Shown: positions 31,421-43,071, counted from the stretch's first letter. The stretch: 64,000 bases of DNA from Strigamia acuminata (GCA_949358305.1 OX442315.1:1054001-1118000), one strand, 5' to 3'. Notes: generated from the letters alone by a model not told the origin. Made by a program: numbers and translations.

Positions 31421-31439
31421 TATCTCGGTAGAACCTCCA
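31421..31439 (-). other. Ty3-2 primer-binding site (tRNA-Gln type)
   Basis: On the element strand TGGAGGTTCTACCGAGAT begins 2 nt after the 5' LTR. It is complementary to the 3' end of animal tRNA-Gln (ATCTCGGTGGAACCTCCA) with one mismatch. tRNA-Gln identity is from memory of the family. Confidence 0.65.
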
Positions 31440-31441
31440 CT

Positions 31442-33187
31442 TGTGACGATTCTACTTTGGGGCTAATTTATTAGTCCTTTTGAGATAGATAATTCGGTTT
31501 ATACAAGACGTTGCTAAGTTTAGCAACAACCTAACCGAGATAAGCTACGGAAGCCCTTACGAACATGAATATGTGATCAAGTAGAGATAACTTACAGTTT
31601 TAGTGTGACATAACATATTTATTACTAAATATTAATCAATAACAAAGATGGGTTCTGGACGCGTGTAAACGGGCGGCATTAACTGGTTGAGGATCCGGGC
31701 GAAGCCAAAGGGATACGGCTGACTTGCGGCATCGTCACAAACATCGCTACGGAGACGTATTTGGTCCGCAGCTCGAGTATCTAAATATGCGAGGAGTCCT
31801 TCGCATAAACAGGAATATTCGGCAGAATATTCCATTGTTTCAAAATGAATAAAAGTAAAGTGATTAGTGGAATACAACAAATGAATTGTTGTATAAATAT
31901 TAATTGGGCGGGGACCGTCACGACAATTGAGAGAACGTCGCGGGAGTTGTTGAGACTCCATCCGCCAGCATGCCTTACGACGACAAGATCTCGTGATCAG
32001 GCGCCGAGTATTTAATTGTGTGCTTTAACTCGCTATCGGTGGTACCAACCACTGGGTAAACATTTCTATGGACTTACCGGTATAAAAAGATATTGCCAAT
32101 ACAGGACTACCAATGCCCGAGTAATTTGTTTAACACAGTGTTGTTCAACTCCTGTTCACGGGTTACTAACCCGGAGGGTACGATGGGGCGGGGACCGTCA
32201 CGACGGTCGAGAGAACCATCGCGGGAGGATTTGACTCCTCCATCCGCCAGCATGCCTTACGATGGCGGGATCCAACGATCGAGCACCGGGTAAAATATTA
32301 ATTGGCCACTGCCATTGGATTACCATTATCCAGGTAGTTGTTTTATTGCAACATCTTTAGATATTACTCACGGGCTACCAACCCGGCGTGTTACCTGTGC
32401 ATTAGGCCTTTACCGACGTTTAACGAGCGGAAGGACCAATCGTAGAGAGACGGGAACCTGCGTGGGCTGTTTACAACAACCATCCTGCAGCGGACTGTGG
32501 CCAGTTAGCTGAGGGACCTACTTTCATTTAGCAAGGTCGTACTGTATACGACCGTTATATTAAGCCACCGTACGAAGTCCTACTGTCCCGTAGAACAGCT
32601 GGCTAACGTTACGGGGCCATTTCATGCGAATGCATGTCTATTACCGGAGTTGGCCTTCCCGAAATAGCCCTACAACAGCAATAACAAAATAGTAATGAAT
32701 ACTAACTGTGGAGAGCTGAGGTGGCCTGATGTGTCGATAGAGAATAATGAAATCAAACGATAACAATTCAACTACAGACAATATACAAGTTCAGTTATCA
32801 AGCCAGGGGAAAGTGAGAAACTGATGCTTATATAGTTCTGTAGAACTACTAGATTGGCGACAGCCAATCAACGTACGAATCGGCGGATTCGTGGGTCACT
32901 AGTCCGGACCTAATATATGACTATGTCCAGATGGGCCCAGTTGGGGTCCGGAAGGGTCCGATTGGTTCCCTTTGACAGGTAAGTAATGTGGATATTGATT
33001 CGATAGAATCAACATCATCAAGTAATTAATACTTAATTCATATTGAATAAAATAGTTATATTTTATTCACCGTGTCCAAGTAATAATTTATTACGCTTTT
33101 TAGTTTCGTCGAGTTTGAATTGTGCGCGTTTGTTAAACAGCGCCATCTATTGTGAACATTGATAAATACTGATTTGTAATCATCACA
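31442..33187 (-). repeat. Ty3-2 5' LTR
   Basis: 1746 bp. TATA-like TATATAAG is at 32827-32834 (complement), so transcription should begin near 32800 and run left. The two structured repeats (32216-32265 and 31936-31982) fall in the transcribed leader. The right flank agct (33188-33191) is the target duplication. Confidence 0.95.
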
Positions 33188-33378
33188 AGCTGCAAAGTCT
33201 AAACATTGGAGCTGTGTTCCCATTTGCAGCCAATGGGAACAGAGGATTCAGCAGTAGGTCAGTCTATAGCAAGACTGCCACATCTGACCCAGTACAATCC
33301 CCAGTCCCATGCTGACTGGTCGTGCTAGCGAGAAGGAGACGATGGCTCTAACGATCGCAAAAAGAGGCGCCATCACCG

Positions 33379-34408
33379 GTTATAGTCATTCTAGCGACGC
33401 TCATTTTAGCGACTTTTACCAAAAAAGTCCCATTTTAGCGAACATGTCATTTTAGCGACACAAAAACCTAGGTTTAAGCGACAAGCCGGCTCAAAAAAGT
33501 GGTTTTTATTAAAAAACCAGTAAGGTTAGGTTCGCGGGGGGGTCAAGGGGGGGCCGCGCCCCCCCTTGTTAGCCCTTCTTAGGAATTAAACCTAGGTTTT
33601 TGTGTTGCTAAAATGACATGTTCGCTAAAATGGTGTGTCGCGAAAATGAAATCGCTAAAATGAAATCGCTAAAATGATGGAGATCCGCGATCACTCAAGC
33701 GACCCGTTGGCCATGCAGCAATGCACACCAGGAAATGTCATTCCGACCATGCTGCCCAAGATCTCCTCGACCATGTGGTCGGAGGTGACAACAAGGTGAA
33801 CGCACAACCTCTTTTTTTCGCAATAAAGATATAATCAATCCAAAATGTGTGTTCCCTGTGTTGTTCTTAGTTGTGAATGGTGTCCAAACACCCATGGTCC
33901 TCCCCTGGCCATGAGGCGATCGACCACCACTCAGTTTTTTGGGAATATTATTGGAAGGGCCTTTCCGAGTGCCATGCTCAGAAACACCTCCCAAGTTGAA
34001 AAGATAAGTCATTGCACACTGCTAAAGTTCAATGTAATATTCATAATACTCCAGCACCGGATGTACTTCATTTTAGCAATTTCATTTTAGCGATTTCATT
34101 TTAGCGACACACCATTTTAGCGAACATGTCATTTAGCGACACAAAAACCTAGGTTTAATTCCTAAGAAGGGCTAACAAGGGGGGGCTGCGACCCCCTTGA
34201 CCCCCGCGAACCTAACCTTACTGGTTTTTTTATGAAAACCACTTTTTTGAGCCGGATTGTCGCTAAAACCTAGGTTTTTGTGTCGCTAAAACCTAGGTTT
34301 TTGTGTCGCTAAAACCTAGGTTTTTGTGTCGCTAAAATGACAAGTTTGCTAAAATGGGACTTTTTTGGTAAAAATTGCTAAAATGAGCGTCGCTAAAATG
34401 ACTATAAC
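33379..34408. repeat. Pair of inverted TTTTAGCGAC-type MITEs (unit A)
   Basis: The left copy (about 33379-33690) and right copy (about 34070-34408) face each other. Both end in GTTATAGTCATT-like sequence and carry multiple TTTTAGCGAC motifs, CCTAGGTTT boxes and a G-run/C-run core. Unit C (58590-58620) lacks the left copy and runs straight into the intervening sequence, so each copy is a separate insertion. The 400 bp between them has a 105-codon minus ORF (33695-34012) with no recognised family, frame-shifted in unit B. Confidence 0.65.
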
Positions 34409-34640
34409 TGCCAGCCTCAGGTATTTGGATTAGAAAATCACCTGTCACAGGTTCCAGGTTTTTTTTATTAACTTACATTATTTCGTTTTTCTGCCAGTTG
34501 TTGATTATACAGTATAAAAAAAATAATCATGTTGTGTTGATCAAATAACACAATCGATTTATTGTCACGGATCTACTTAATGGCGGATGTGGATAGATCC
34601 GCAATTTAATCAAGGATGCAACCTCAGTTTAATAACAACA
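34409..34640. repeat. Long inverted-repeat arm, right (unit A)
   Basis: Reverse complement of the 17998-18235 arm, ending AATCAAGGATGCAACC. It is present in unit B after the Copia-2 insertion (54723-54940). Confidence 0.6.
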
Positions 34641-36931
34641 GGACAATAAATGATAACTAAGCAACAATTAATAATAACAATAGCTTGTAAAATCTAATTA
34701 ATTGGATTTAAGTTAAATTAGTGGGAGGAAAAAATTTATTGAATGGGGAATATAGTACGTTAAAAGTAGAAAATTTAATATTTATTTAGTGGGAGATTAA
34801 GGGAAAATTTAAGCCCTTATTTTATTACATAGAGCTGTAATCAACAACTAGCAGAAAAACGATAGCAGAAAAACGAAATGATTTAAGTTAATCCAGAAAA
34901 CCTGGAACCTGGGACACTTGATTTTCGAATCAAAATACGTGTTGCGATGAGCCGGCGCCACCGAGAGACAAGAAGCTTAATTTGCAAAGTTTACTTTTTA
35001 TTATTTTTCCCATTTTTTTATTTAACCGCATTAAAATATTCGAGTTCATTTTGCATTAAAATGAGTCGTGTTTATTCTGAGGTTGAATTTAGCAAAAGTT
35101 TGCATTTTATTATTTTTCTTCCATTTAGTTTATTATAGCAAAGAATAGCAATTTCATTTTGGCCAATCAAAGCAGTTTGGAATCATTTCTGGAACATTGC
35201 CAATTTCTGTAAAAGCCTGCAAAAAATGGCAAAGTGGGAGGTTGCCAGGGCAACCAGCCCACAAGGAGGTGGCACAGGAAGTGTTTCCTGTTAAGAAGGA
35301 AATCTTTAGAGACATCCTCAGTCTTATGTCAAACCTAGTTCAAACCAGTCAAACTAAAATTGCTCCAGAAACCAGAAAACTCTGCTGTGATTTTTATGGC
35401 CAATTTGCCAAGATTTTAGGACTCATTTTCTTACAACAGTGAACCCACTGTTGTGAGATATCATTCTTGTGATAACTGATCCTTATCACGAGATTCCATT
35501 CTAGCTATAGCGCACTGCTATTGCGAGATTTCCTTTTCTTGTCGCTAGACATTTTTAGCGACAATATTTCTGAATAAGCCAAATCTGGCAGCCCGCCGTC
35601 AAGGTCGTCACTCGTGTCGGCGTGCCGAGTGAGTCCCGAGTCGTGGGAGCTGTCATGAGTTTGTAGAGTTTGAGAGAAACCGAGTTGAAACGTCCTTGCC
35701 ACCGTCACGGTCGCCATTCGAGCCGTCGCGCCGAAGTGGGACCCGAGTCGCGTGAAAAGTGCGTTCCAGTCGTAAGAGTGAAGTTTGTGACGCCATTTCA
35801 TATTTCCGTCCATTTTATTTGTGTTAAGTATTTTGATTAGTTAATTTATGTTTTGTATAACGGTAAAAAGTGTTCCTTAAGCAGAGAATATGTATTTTGA
35901 ATTATATTTTATTGTATTGGTCGTGATTTGTTGCAAGTGAAGAATAAATCCATTGTGAGTTTAAAGCTAAACCATTTGTGTTTATTTAAGTAAGTTAGAA
36001 TTAGCTTTCTTCTTAGAAATAGTTTAAGGTTTGAATTTAATTTGTAAGTCCTGTCACGGCAATCAGTAGTGATTTTAGTTCAAGTTAAGATCCGGGTCAC
36101 TACAGTGTGTGCAATTGACAGAACATTTCATCAGACTGGGCTGAAAAGTTTGTATCCTAAGTTTGGTAATTTGCACTCTGTTAGAACTGGACTAAACTGA
36201 CAGCACAGTTTAACAAATTTGAATTTTTTTTTTAGATTCTGTTAGTACTCAGTGACTCAGTTTGTACTCAAAATTAAATTGAATTGCGTTACACACAAAT
36301 GGGGATTTGTACTAAATCACAAAAGCCAAAACATCAATTTACAAGGGATATTTACTAAAAAATGATATTTCATAAAAGGAAAACATTCCTTGCCATATGT
36401 ATGTATGTATGTATATGTATAATTTAGATACAATGCACTTAGCAAGTTCCAAGTAGTGCTGGTTAGGCCTAATCCCAGGCCTAACCCCTGAAAAGACAGA
36501 AAAAAAAGACAGAACCCATCACAAAAAAATTTTTTAAAGATACAGTTCACCTCTCTTTAATCCAGGGTTCTGCTGTCCCTGTTTGGGTGCCCTACTTTCA
36601 CATCCTTGCCCTTAAGATGAGAAATGAGCAGGATCAGGAGTTGTGCCTAAAGATTCCTCTCTACTTTTCTAAACAAAGTAGATGTTTTATTACATGTAAC
36701 CTGACCAACTGTCATTAGGGGAAAAACATGGAAGCTGCATGCTGCTTTGTGCACTGTATTGTTGGCAATACAATGCACTTTTTCAATGCATTAAAACCTG
36801 CATTAATTCCTTGTGGTGTTAATACACCACACTCGTATTCATCTTGTATATTAAACAATTAAAACGATTGCATTATTTCCTTTATACTTTGTGTGTGTAT
36901 AAAATCATTCCTCTAGACAACCACTGGTCGC
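34641..36931. other. Unit A non-coding tail
   Basis: About 2.3 kb. 34641-35110 is missing in unit B. From 35110 on, it matches 54985-57376. An 81-codon open frame at 35197-35442 has no ATG and no recognised family. ATGT microsatellite near 36395-36415. 36541 marks the empty site of the solo LTR found in unit B. No convincing gene was found. Confidence 0.6.
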
Positions 36932-39878
36932 AGGAAGTGGAGATTCGAAGGGAAAGTCACATCGACGCAGAGGAGGAGCCAAAGAGAGCTCCGTCAACTC
37001 ACTCTCAGTGGTAACAAATAAATGTCAATTTTGTTCTTCCAATGAACACAGCAGAAAAACGTGCCCACTCACGGTGGAAAAGCGGAGGAAGAAAATTCAA
37101 TCTCAAGGAACCTGCATGAGATGTTTAGGCAGAACGCCCCATAAGACAGAGGATTGCCGCACCACCATGAAGTGTTTCCGATGCGACGGGCTGCACCACA
37201 CTCAAGTCTGCGATCAACCACGAGTCAACCCAATCGACAACACTGCGTCAAAAACACACGCTTCTGCCGTCGTGAGTAAAAACAATCGAAAATACGAGTT
37301 TTTAATGGTGATAATGGTGAACGTGATTGGTGAAAAAATAACAAAACCAGCCGTGTGCTACGTTGATGGCGGAGCACAACGGACATTTATAAGAACTGAC
37401 CTGTCGAGAAAACTAAATCTAAAAATTATAGGAACCGAGCAAATGACTTTATCCGTGTTTGGTCGCGAACCGACGACTGGAGTTCACAACAAGGTGGAGT
37501 TGACCCTCACTCCAACGCACGCCGAGACGCCTCGCATTACAATCGAAGCCGTGGAGATCTCACACGTGACGTCAACGCCTTGCGAAGTCCCAAACAAATA
37601 CTTAAGCAAAAAATTGGACGAGAAGGGAGTTCAAGTAACCTGCAAACAAGTGGCCCTACTTTCCGACGAGGTGGATTTGTTGAACGGAGTTGACAATTAC
37701 TGGAAAATTACGACTAAAAGAACCGAATTCATCGAGGACAACTTAATAGCTGTCAACACGAATTTTGGGTGGACACTGCATGGACAGACAACCAATGGCG
37801 TACACATCCTAGCATCAACGGTGAGAACTAATCGAATAACTCTTGTGCGTTCTACAGATGATATCATGAAAAAACTCTGGGAATTGGAGGCCATTGGAAT
37901 CCAGCACGAGTCGATCACAGATACAGACGAAACCGAAGTTCTACGCAAATTCGACGAGTCAATCCGATGGACAGGAAAGAATTACTCGGTAGCACTGCCA
38001 TGGATCGTCGACAGCAACGAGCTCGAAGACAATTTTGCTATCGCAGAACAACGCTTCTTGAACCTGCTCAGAAAATTCCGACGACAGCCCAACTTATATT
38101 TAGAATATAAGAAGGTCATCGAGGAACAACTAGAACAGGGCATGGTTGAAGAAGTGACTGGAGACACGTCTAATCCGATTTATTACATGCCACACAGACC
38201 AATAATAAAGGAGGAGCGAGTCACAACAAAACTGAGGATTGTGTTTGACGCGTCAGCCCATCGGAAGGGACAGCTATCGCTGAACGATTGCCTGTCTAAA
38301 GGTATAAATTTTTTGCCATCCCTAATTGTTGTGTTGATGAAGTTTAGACTACAAAAAATCGCTGAGACATCGGATATTCGCAAGGCATTCCACATGATCG
38401 AAATTGAGGTCAAAGATCGAGACGTGACACGCTTTTTATGGGTTTGCGCAGACTGGGACGGAACAGGGCAAGCCAAAATTCGAATAATACGCCAAACACG
38501 TGTTCTCTTCGGCGCAGCGCCCAGCCTTTTCCTTTTGAATGCGACCATCAAACGCCACATCAAGATCTACCAAGACAAATATCCCGCCACATACGAGTTA
38601 CTTTGTCGATTTTTATACGTGGACGATTTGATCACGTCGGTGGATGACATTGACCAAGCAGTGAAAACATTCGAACAGGCTCGCGAAATGCTCTCATCGG
38701 CCGGCATGCAACTGGTAAAATGGCAGACTAACTCTCCTGAACTGCGCGAAATATTCAGAAAAGAAGATCCTGCGGACGCAAATGTGACGTCAAATGAAGA
38801 ATCCAAAGTACTGGGACTGAAATGGGACCCGACCTCGGACAAACTGAGTTTACAAATTGAAAACATATCAAGCGTGAACAGTAAAACAGTGACAAAGAGA
38901 GAAGTAGTCCAAATTTCCGCCCAGATATTCGACCCACTCGGATTCGTCACACCATTCACCGTCACCGCCAGGATATTTTTCCAATCACTTTGGCTAAGAA
39001 AATTGGAATGGGATGAAATATTGGATGAAGCTCTTAGACTCAACTGGATCAAATGGGCAGAACAAATTCCAAAATTGAGTGAATTCCAAATTCCAAGATG
39101 GCTGGGAGTGAAAAATGAAATGAACTGCAAAATCCATATTTTTTCCGATGCAAGCCCCAAGGCGTACAGGGCTGTCGCCTACATTCAAGACACCACGAAA
39201 GACTTAATCAATTCTTTTTTTATTTTTTCTAAATGTAGGGTGGCACCAGTCAAACCATTAACATTGCCAAAATTGGAACTAATTCGAATGTGGAAATTGC
39301 AGACGAGTCAGACGAGGACGACATCGAGACTCACGTCGAATCCCTCCAAATTATTAATGCAAATTTTATTTTTTCTAAATTTAGTTCGTTCACTCGATTA
39401 CGACCCGTCACAGCTTGGATGCTGAGATTCACAACCAATATACACTGGAAAAAAAAGTAAATTTCCAAACATTTCCAAGTTGGAAATTAATTTGGAAAAT
39501 TCAAATTTCCTATTATGAGAAAATTAGTTGGAAATGTGTTGCAAATATTTATACATTTCCACACTTTTGGAAATTAGTAGTAAATAAAATTGTAAATTTG
39601 TTGTTTAAAATATTATATTTACTATCAGTTTTCTTTCAGATGGAAATGTTGTTTGGATATTTCCAAAACATTGTAAATATAAAGGTAGATGGATTTTACA
39701 AGTTTGTAAATTAGATTTACAAACAATTGAAAATCAGCTTTTTCTCAACATATTTACATCCTAGTAAAGAGACCATTTACATGACTTTTTTTTACAATAA
39801 CTTTACCAACATTTTCAATTGTGCAATTTAAATTTAAAAACATTCAAACATTCCCGCCAAGTTCTGTGAATCGTCCTC

Positions 39879-40087
39879 TCGTAACGTACACGTCCATCGT
39901 ACGTTACGAATCGGCCAATCGTAACGTACACGTCCATCGTACGTTACGAATCAGCCAATCGTAACGTCCATCGTACGTTACGAATCAGCCAATCGTAACG
40001 TCCATCGTACGTTACGAATCAGCCAATCGTAACGTCCATCGTACGTTACGAATCAGCCAATCGTAACGTCCATCGTACGTTACGAAT
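39879..40087. repeat. Palindromic tandem array TCGTAACG...ACGTTACGA
   Basis: Two 40-bp units are followed by about four 34-bp units. Each contains TCGTAACGTCCATCG and its near complement CGTACGTTACGA, separated by ATCAGCCAA. Every unit is a hairpin. Confidence 0.9.
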
Positions 40088-40261
40088 AACGTCTATAGGA
40101 CCTCCTCTTGCTATTGAATAAAATTAGTTCTTACTTCCACGTCAATCTTGCGTACAACATAACAATAACTTCCGAATTTTCTACCAATTTGAAAATTCAA
40201 AACCATTTTGGAAAACATAACTATACAGTATAATAAAAGTTATGCATTCAATAGCATGAGC

Positions 40262-40345
40262 TGTACAAGCCTAGTGGATAAAGCAGTGGTCTTCAGAACA
40301 AAGGGTCCCAGGTTCAATTCCAGCAGAGGTCATGATAAAAAAAAG
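40262..40345 (+). repeat. tRNA-derived SINE-like fragment
   Basis: An A-box-like AAGCCTAGTGGATAAAGC and a B-box-like GGTTCAATTCC lie about 35 bp apart, as in a tRNA. They are followed by an A-rich tail (ATAAAAAAAA). The acceptor and anticodon stems do not pair well, so this is a SINE head or tRNA pseudogene, not a working tRNA. Confidence 0.5.
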
Positions 40346-40852
40346 TAAACTATTAGATTAAAATAAATTTAAATAAAACTGTCAATAAAACATGAAAATT
40401 GTGATCAAATCAATGAAAACTAATGGTTGAATGGTGTTTAAAAAAAAAAGTCAAACAACTTAAAAAAAAAAATTGAGTTTGTGTATTTAAATTTTTCAAA
40501 ATGGAGGGTAGTGGATTTTTTTATTGGAAATATATTGGAAATATCTTGAAAATACATTGGAAATATATTATGAAATTTCATAAATACACACTTGAAAATA
40601 TTTGTAAAGTTATTGTAAAAAAAGTCATGGAAATGGTCACTTTCCAGATTGTAAATATGTTTGGAAAAGACTCATTTTCAATTGTTTGTAAATCTAATTT
40701 ACAAACTTGTAAAATCCATCTACCTATATATTTACAATTCTTTACAAGTGAGTACATCTGATTCTTTTTCCAGTGATACGAACTGTTGACATCTCAAATA
40801 GAGTTCAAGGACCGTTGACCGTCGTCGAACTCAAGCGAGCCGAGACTACACT

Positions 40853-41176
40853 TTGAAGATTCGTAAAGTCGATTTTCATTAATTTTGAGCAAAAACTGTA
40901 TATTTACTGATTTTCTAACTTTCTGGATTCGAGCAATAAAAACATGTCTTTTTGAAGTGAGAACAAGTTTATAGTAATTTCTGGGGTTTACATATCAATA
41001 TTCAAGGGAACAAAGGAGAATTTAGCATAATTTATGACACTTTTCGCCGACTTCCTGTTGCGCGTCATTTGTTATCGTTCAAAACTCCTGCTGAAAGTTG
41101 GCTTCTCTGCACGTCAACGTCTCATTCCGCTCGAAATCGTATGTCGCCGCTTATAACTAAAATGCCAGTTTTTACA
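40853..41176. mobile_element. Small unclassified insertion in BEL integrase (324 bp)
   Basis: It is flanked by tacact on both sides (40847-40852, 41177-41182). Deleting it with one flank rejoins the BEL frame exactly. AAAAACTG and CAGTTTTT lie inverted near its ends. There is no coding potential, and the superfamily is not determined. Confidence 0.6.
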
Positions 41177-43038
41177 TACACTAATCCGTGCTGCACAGCA
41201 AGAAAGCTACGGGGTCGAGATAGCGCAACTACAAAGGGAAAAGCCGCTGACCGGTTCAAAACTAAAAAATTTGGACGTTTTTTTGGATGACTCCGGAGTG
41301 CTCAAATTGCACACTCGACTCAGCAACTCGAAGGACGTCATCACTGCAAAACCCCCCGTCCTTCTCCCATCCAATCACGCACTCACCAAATTGATTCTGT
41401 TGTTTTCACATTCTCAGGTTTTCCATTGCGGTTTGACGGCCACGTTGGCCCATTTCCGTCAGAATTACTGGACGGCATCCGCAAGGAGAACCTTGAAAAC
41501 AATCATAAAAAAATGCCTGACCTGTAAACGAATAAATGGACGATTGATGAGAGAGGTGCCCGGACAACTGCCCTTTGATCGAGTGTCACAGTGCAGCCCA
41601 TTCACCATCACCGGAGTCGATTTTGCAGGCCCAATAGTTGTACGAGAGAGAAAGACTAAAGCATACATCGCTCTCTTCACCTGTGCCAATATCCGAGCAG
41701 TACACTTAGAACTAATTCCATCACTCACTACTTCAGATTTCGTGGGCATGCTAGAACGTTTCATTAGCCGGCGGGAGATGCCAAAACTATCTATAGTGAC
41801 AACGGGACGACGTTTCACCGTACTAACCGTGAACTGTGTGCCTTATTGCGAAATACAAGAGATGACTCCGTACGCAATTTCCTAACTCAAAAGGGGATTG
41901 AGTGGAAGTTTATCGTGGAAAATGCTCCTTGGTGGGGAGGATTTTGGGAGAGGATGATTCAAACTGTCAAGTCTTGGATTAGCCTCTCTCAACTTCTTTC
42001 AATTGGAAACTTTGCTCACCCAAGTAGAGGCCATTATAAATAAAAGACCCATTACCCACATCTATGATGCGCCAAATGAACCTGAAGCTCTCACGCCGGC
42101 TCATTTTCTGACGGGGATCAGCTTGAACAATTTGCCATCTGCCGAAGACGCTGCGTTGAACGAACCAACTCAGAAGACGTTTATTCATCAGTGGAAAAGA
42201 CGTCAACACGTTTTAATGGACTTTTGGCGACGATGGTCTCGTGAGTATTTGGTCGACTTAAAAAAACAAGTGGGAAAACCAAATACTAGCCAGCTTCAAT
42301 CGGGAGATGTAGTGTTAGTAGAAGACTTATTAAAGTCAAGAGTCAACTGGAAAATGGCACGTGTTATCGACATACACCCCAGTAGAGACGGTGTAACGCG
42401 TTCTTGTGAGCTGTTAATGCCTAATGGTAATAAATTTAGGCGACCTGTGCAACGCTTAATAAAAATTGAGATTCATTCCGGTCCCGTGCCGCCGGCAGTG
42501 TGAAAACCGACACGGCTTTACATGTCTAATTATTAAATTTTGCTTGTTGTTTGTTATAATTTGATTTGACAAGTTACTATTTTTAACTGTATTTTATTTG
42601 ATTTAATATGTTGCTAATTTAATTTTGATGAGTTATTAATTTTGATTACACTTTATTTTAATTCCTTTGGAATTGTATTTTGTTCTTTTGGGAGTGGTTA
42701 TTTCACCTTGAATCGTTTGTCTCTCTCTTCCTAGAACTCACTAATTACCAATATGTTACCAATTATCTCGTGCTCCCCTTTTGGAGCGCGTCATCGCTTA
42801 TCCATGTACTTTACTTTTTAGCATGGATTTTTTAGTCATTTCACCTTTTTATTTAATTGTCGTTGTTTTACATAGAATAAACTTTAGTCTTGAAGAAGTT
42901 GCTGAACAAACTAGTCACAGTTTTTCATTTCTCAAATCTACACAATCTAATTTGAAGTCACTATTGTTATTCAGGGAACTAATCTAAACAAATCCGCAAT
43001 ATCATTGTTGCATTTCAAACATTATTACATTTTCTTTT

Positions 43039-43071
43039 AACCCTAACCTAACCTAACCTAACCTTAACCAA
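43039..43071. repeat. Short CCTAA telomere-like run
   Basis: AACCCTAACCTAACCTAACC-type repeats, about five CCTAA units with edge variants, the complement of the arthropod TTAGG repeat. Too short to be a telomere. Confidence 0.6.

Larger units (their letters stand above)
19101..33187 (-). mobile_element. Ty3-2: complete 14.1-kb Ty3/gypsy element with extra gene
   Basis: Both LTRs are present (31442-33187 as 5', 19101-20845 as 3'), with tRNA-Gln-type primer site, gag, pol, third ORF and polypurine tract. The target duplication agct (19097-19100 and 33188-33191) is single at the empty site 46286-46289 in unit B. The LTRs differ at only about six positions by eye, so insertion is recent. Gag and the third ORF are intact; pol has two lesions. 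It is large for the superfamily because of the 1.75-kb LTRs and the third-ORF module. Confidence 0.97.
17189..36931. repeat. Duplicated unit A, split by Ty3-2
   Basis: 17189-19100 and 33188-36931 together match 44653-57376 (unit B) in the same order and orientation, once the insertions in each are removed. Contents: gene relic, inverted-repeat arm, tandem array, MITE pair, opposite arm and a long non-coding tail. Similarity is very high by eye. The right boundary is sharp: both units share sequence up to CTGGTCGC (ending 36931 and 57376) and then diverge completely. Confidence 0.88.
39443..40775. mobile_element. CACTA/EnSpm-like non-autonomous transposon (1333 bp)
   Basis: Termini CACTGGAAAAA and TTTTTCCAGTG are inverted repeats. 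The 3-bp duplication ata is on both sides (39440-39442, 40776-40778). CACTG ends with a 3-bp duplication fit CACTA/EnSpm. Long subterminal inverted repeats (about 39640-39740 against 40660-40730) would form a hairpin. Removing the insert and one ata restores the BEL reading frame. There is no transposase ORF. It carries a palindromic tandem array and a tRNA-like SINE scrap. Confidence 0.82.
36932..42503 (+). mobile_element. BEL/Pao retrotransposon, degenerate and 5'-truncated
   Basis: Coding order (Gag zinc knuckles, aspartic protease, Pao-type reverse transcriptase, RNase H, integrase with HHCC-like zinc region, C-terminal DUF5641-like domain) is that of BEL/Pao. No LTR was recognised. The left edge coincides exactly with the end of duplicated unit A. 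Two non-autonomous elements (39443-40775 and 40853-41176) are inserted. Confidence 0.92.
36932..42503 (+). pseudogene. gag-pol: BEL/Pao gag-pol relic
   Basis: The frame is open from 36932 with no ATG. It reads zinc knuckles (CQFCSSNEHSRKTC, CMRCLG, CFRCDGLHHTQVC), protease (YVDGGAQRTF), reverse transcriptase (YVDDLITSVDD near 38615) and RNase H (FSDASPKAY near 39145). A deletion with frameshift near 39285 removes the end of RNase H and following linker. Integrase resumes after the insertions: HCGLTATL then CLTC, VDFAGPIV, SDNGTTF. There are frameshifts near 41790 and 41985. The C-terminal domain (42003-42503, LTPAHFL, GDVVLV) ends at TGA 42501-42503. The element cannot move. Confidence 0.9.

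Noticed and set aside
31632-32512. Short ORFs in the Ty3 LTRs (for example 31632-31961, 32016-32234)
   Set aside because: They overlap the structured repeats, differ by frame breaks between LTR copies and have no protein similarity.
33695-34012. 105-codon minus-strand ORF between MITE copies
   Set aside because: It has an ATG, but unit B has a frameshift in a T run near its end and no family is recognised. Left as unsupported.
35197-35442. 81-codon open frame, identical at 55064-55309
   Set aside because: It has no ATG, no recognised family, and identity is explained by the recent duplication, so there is no sign of coding selection.
40262-40345. Functional tRNA gene
   Set aside because: Only the A and B boxes fit; the acceptor and T stems do not pair.
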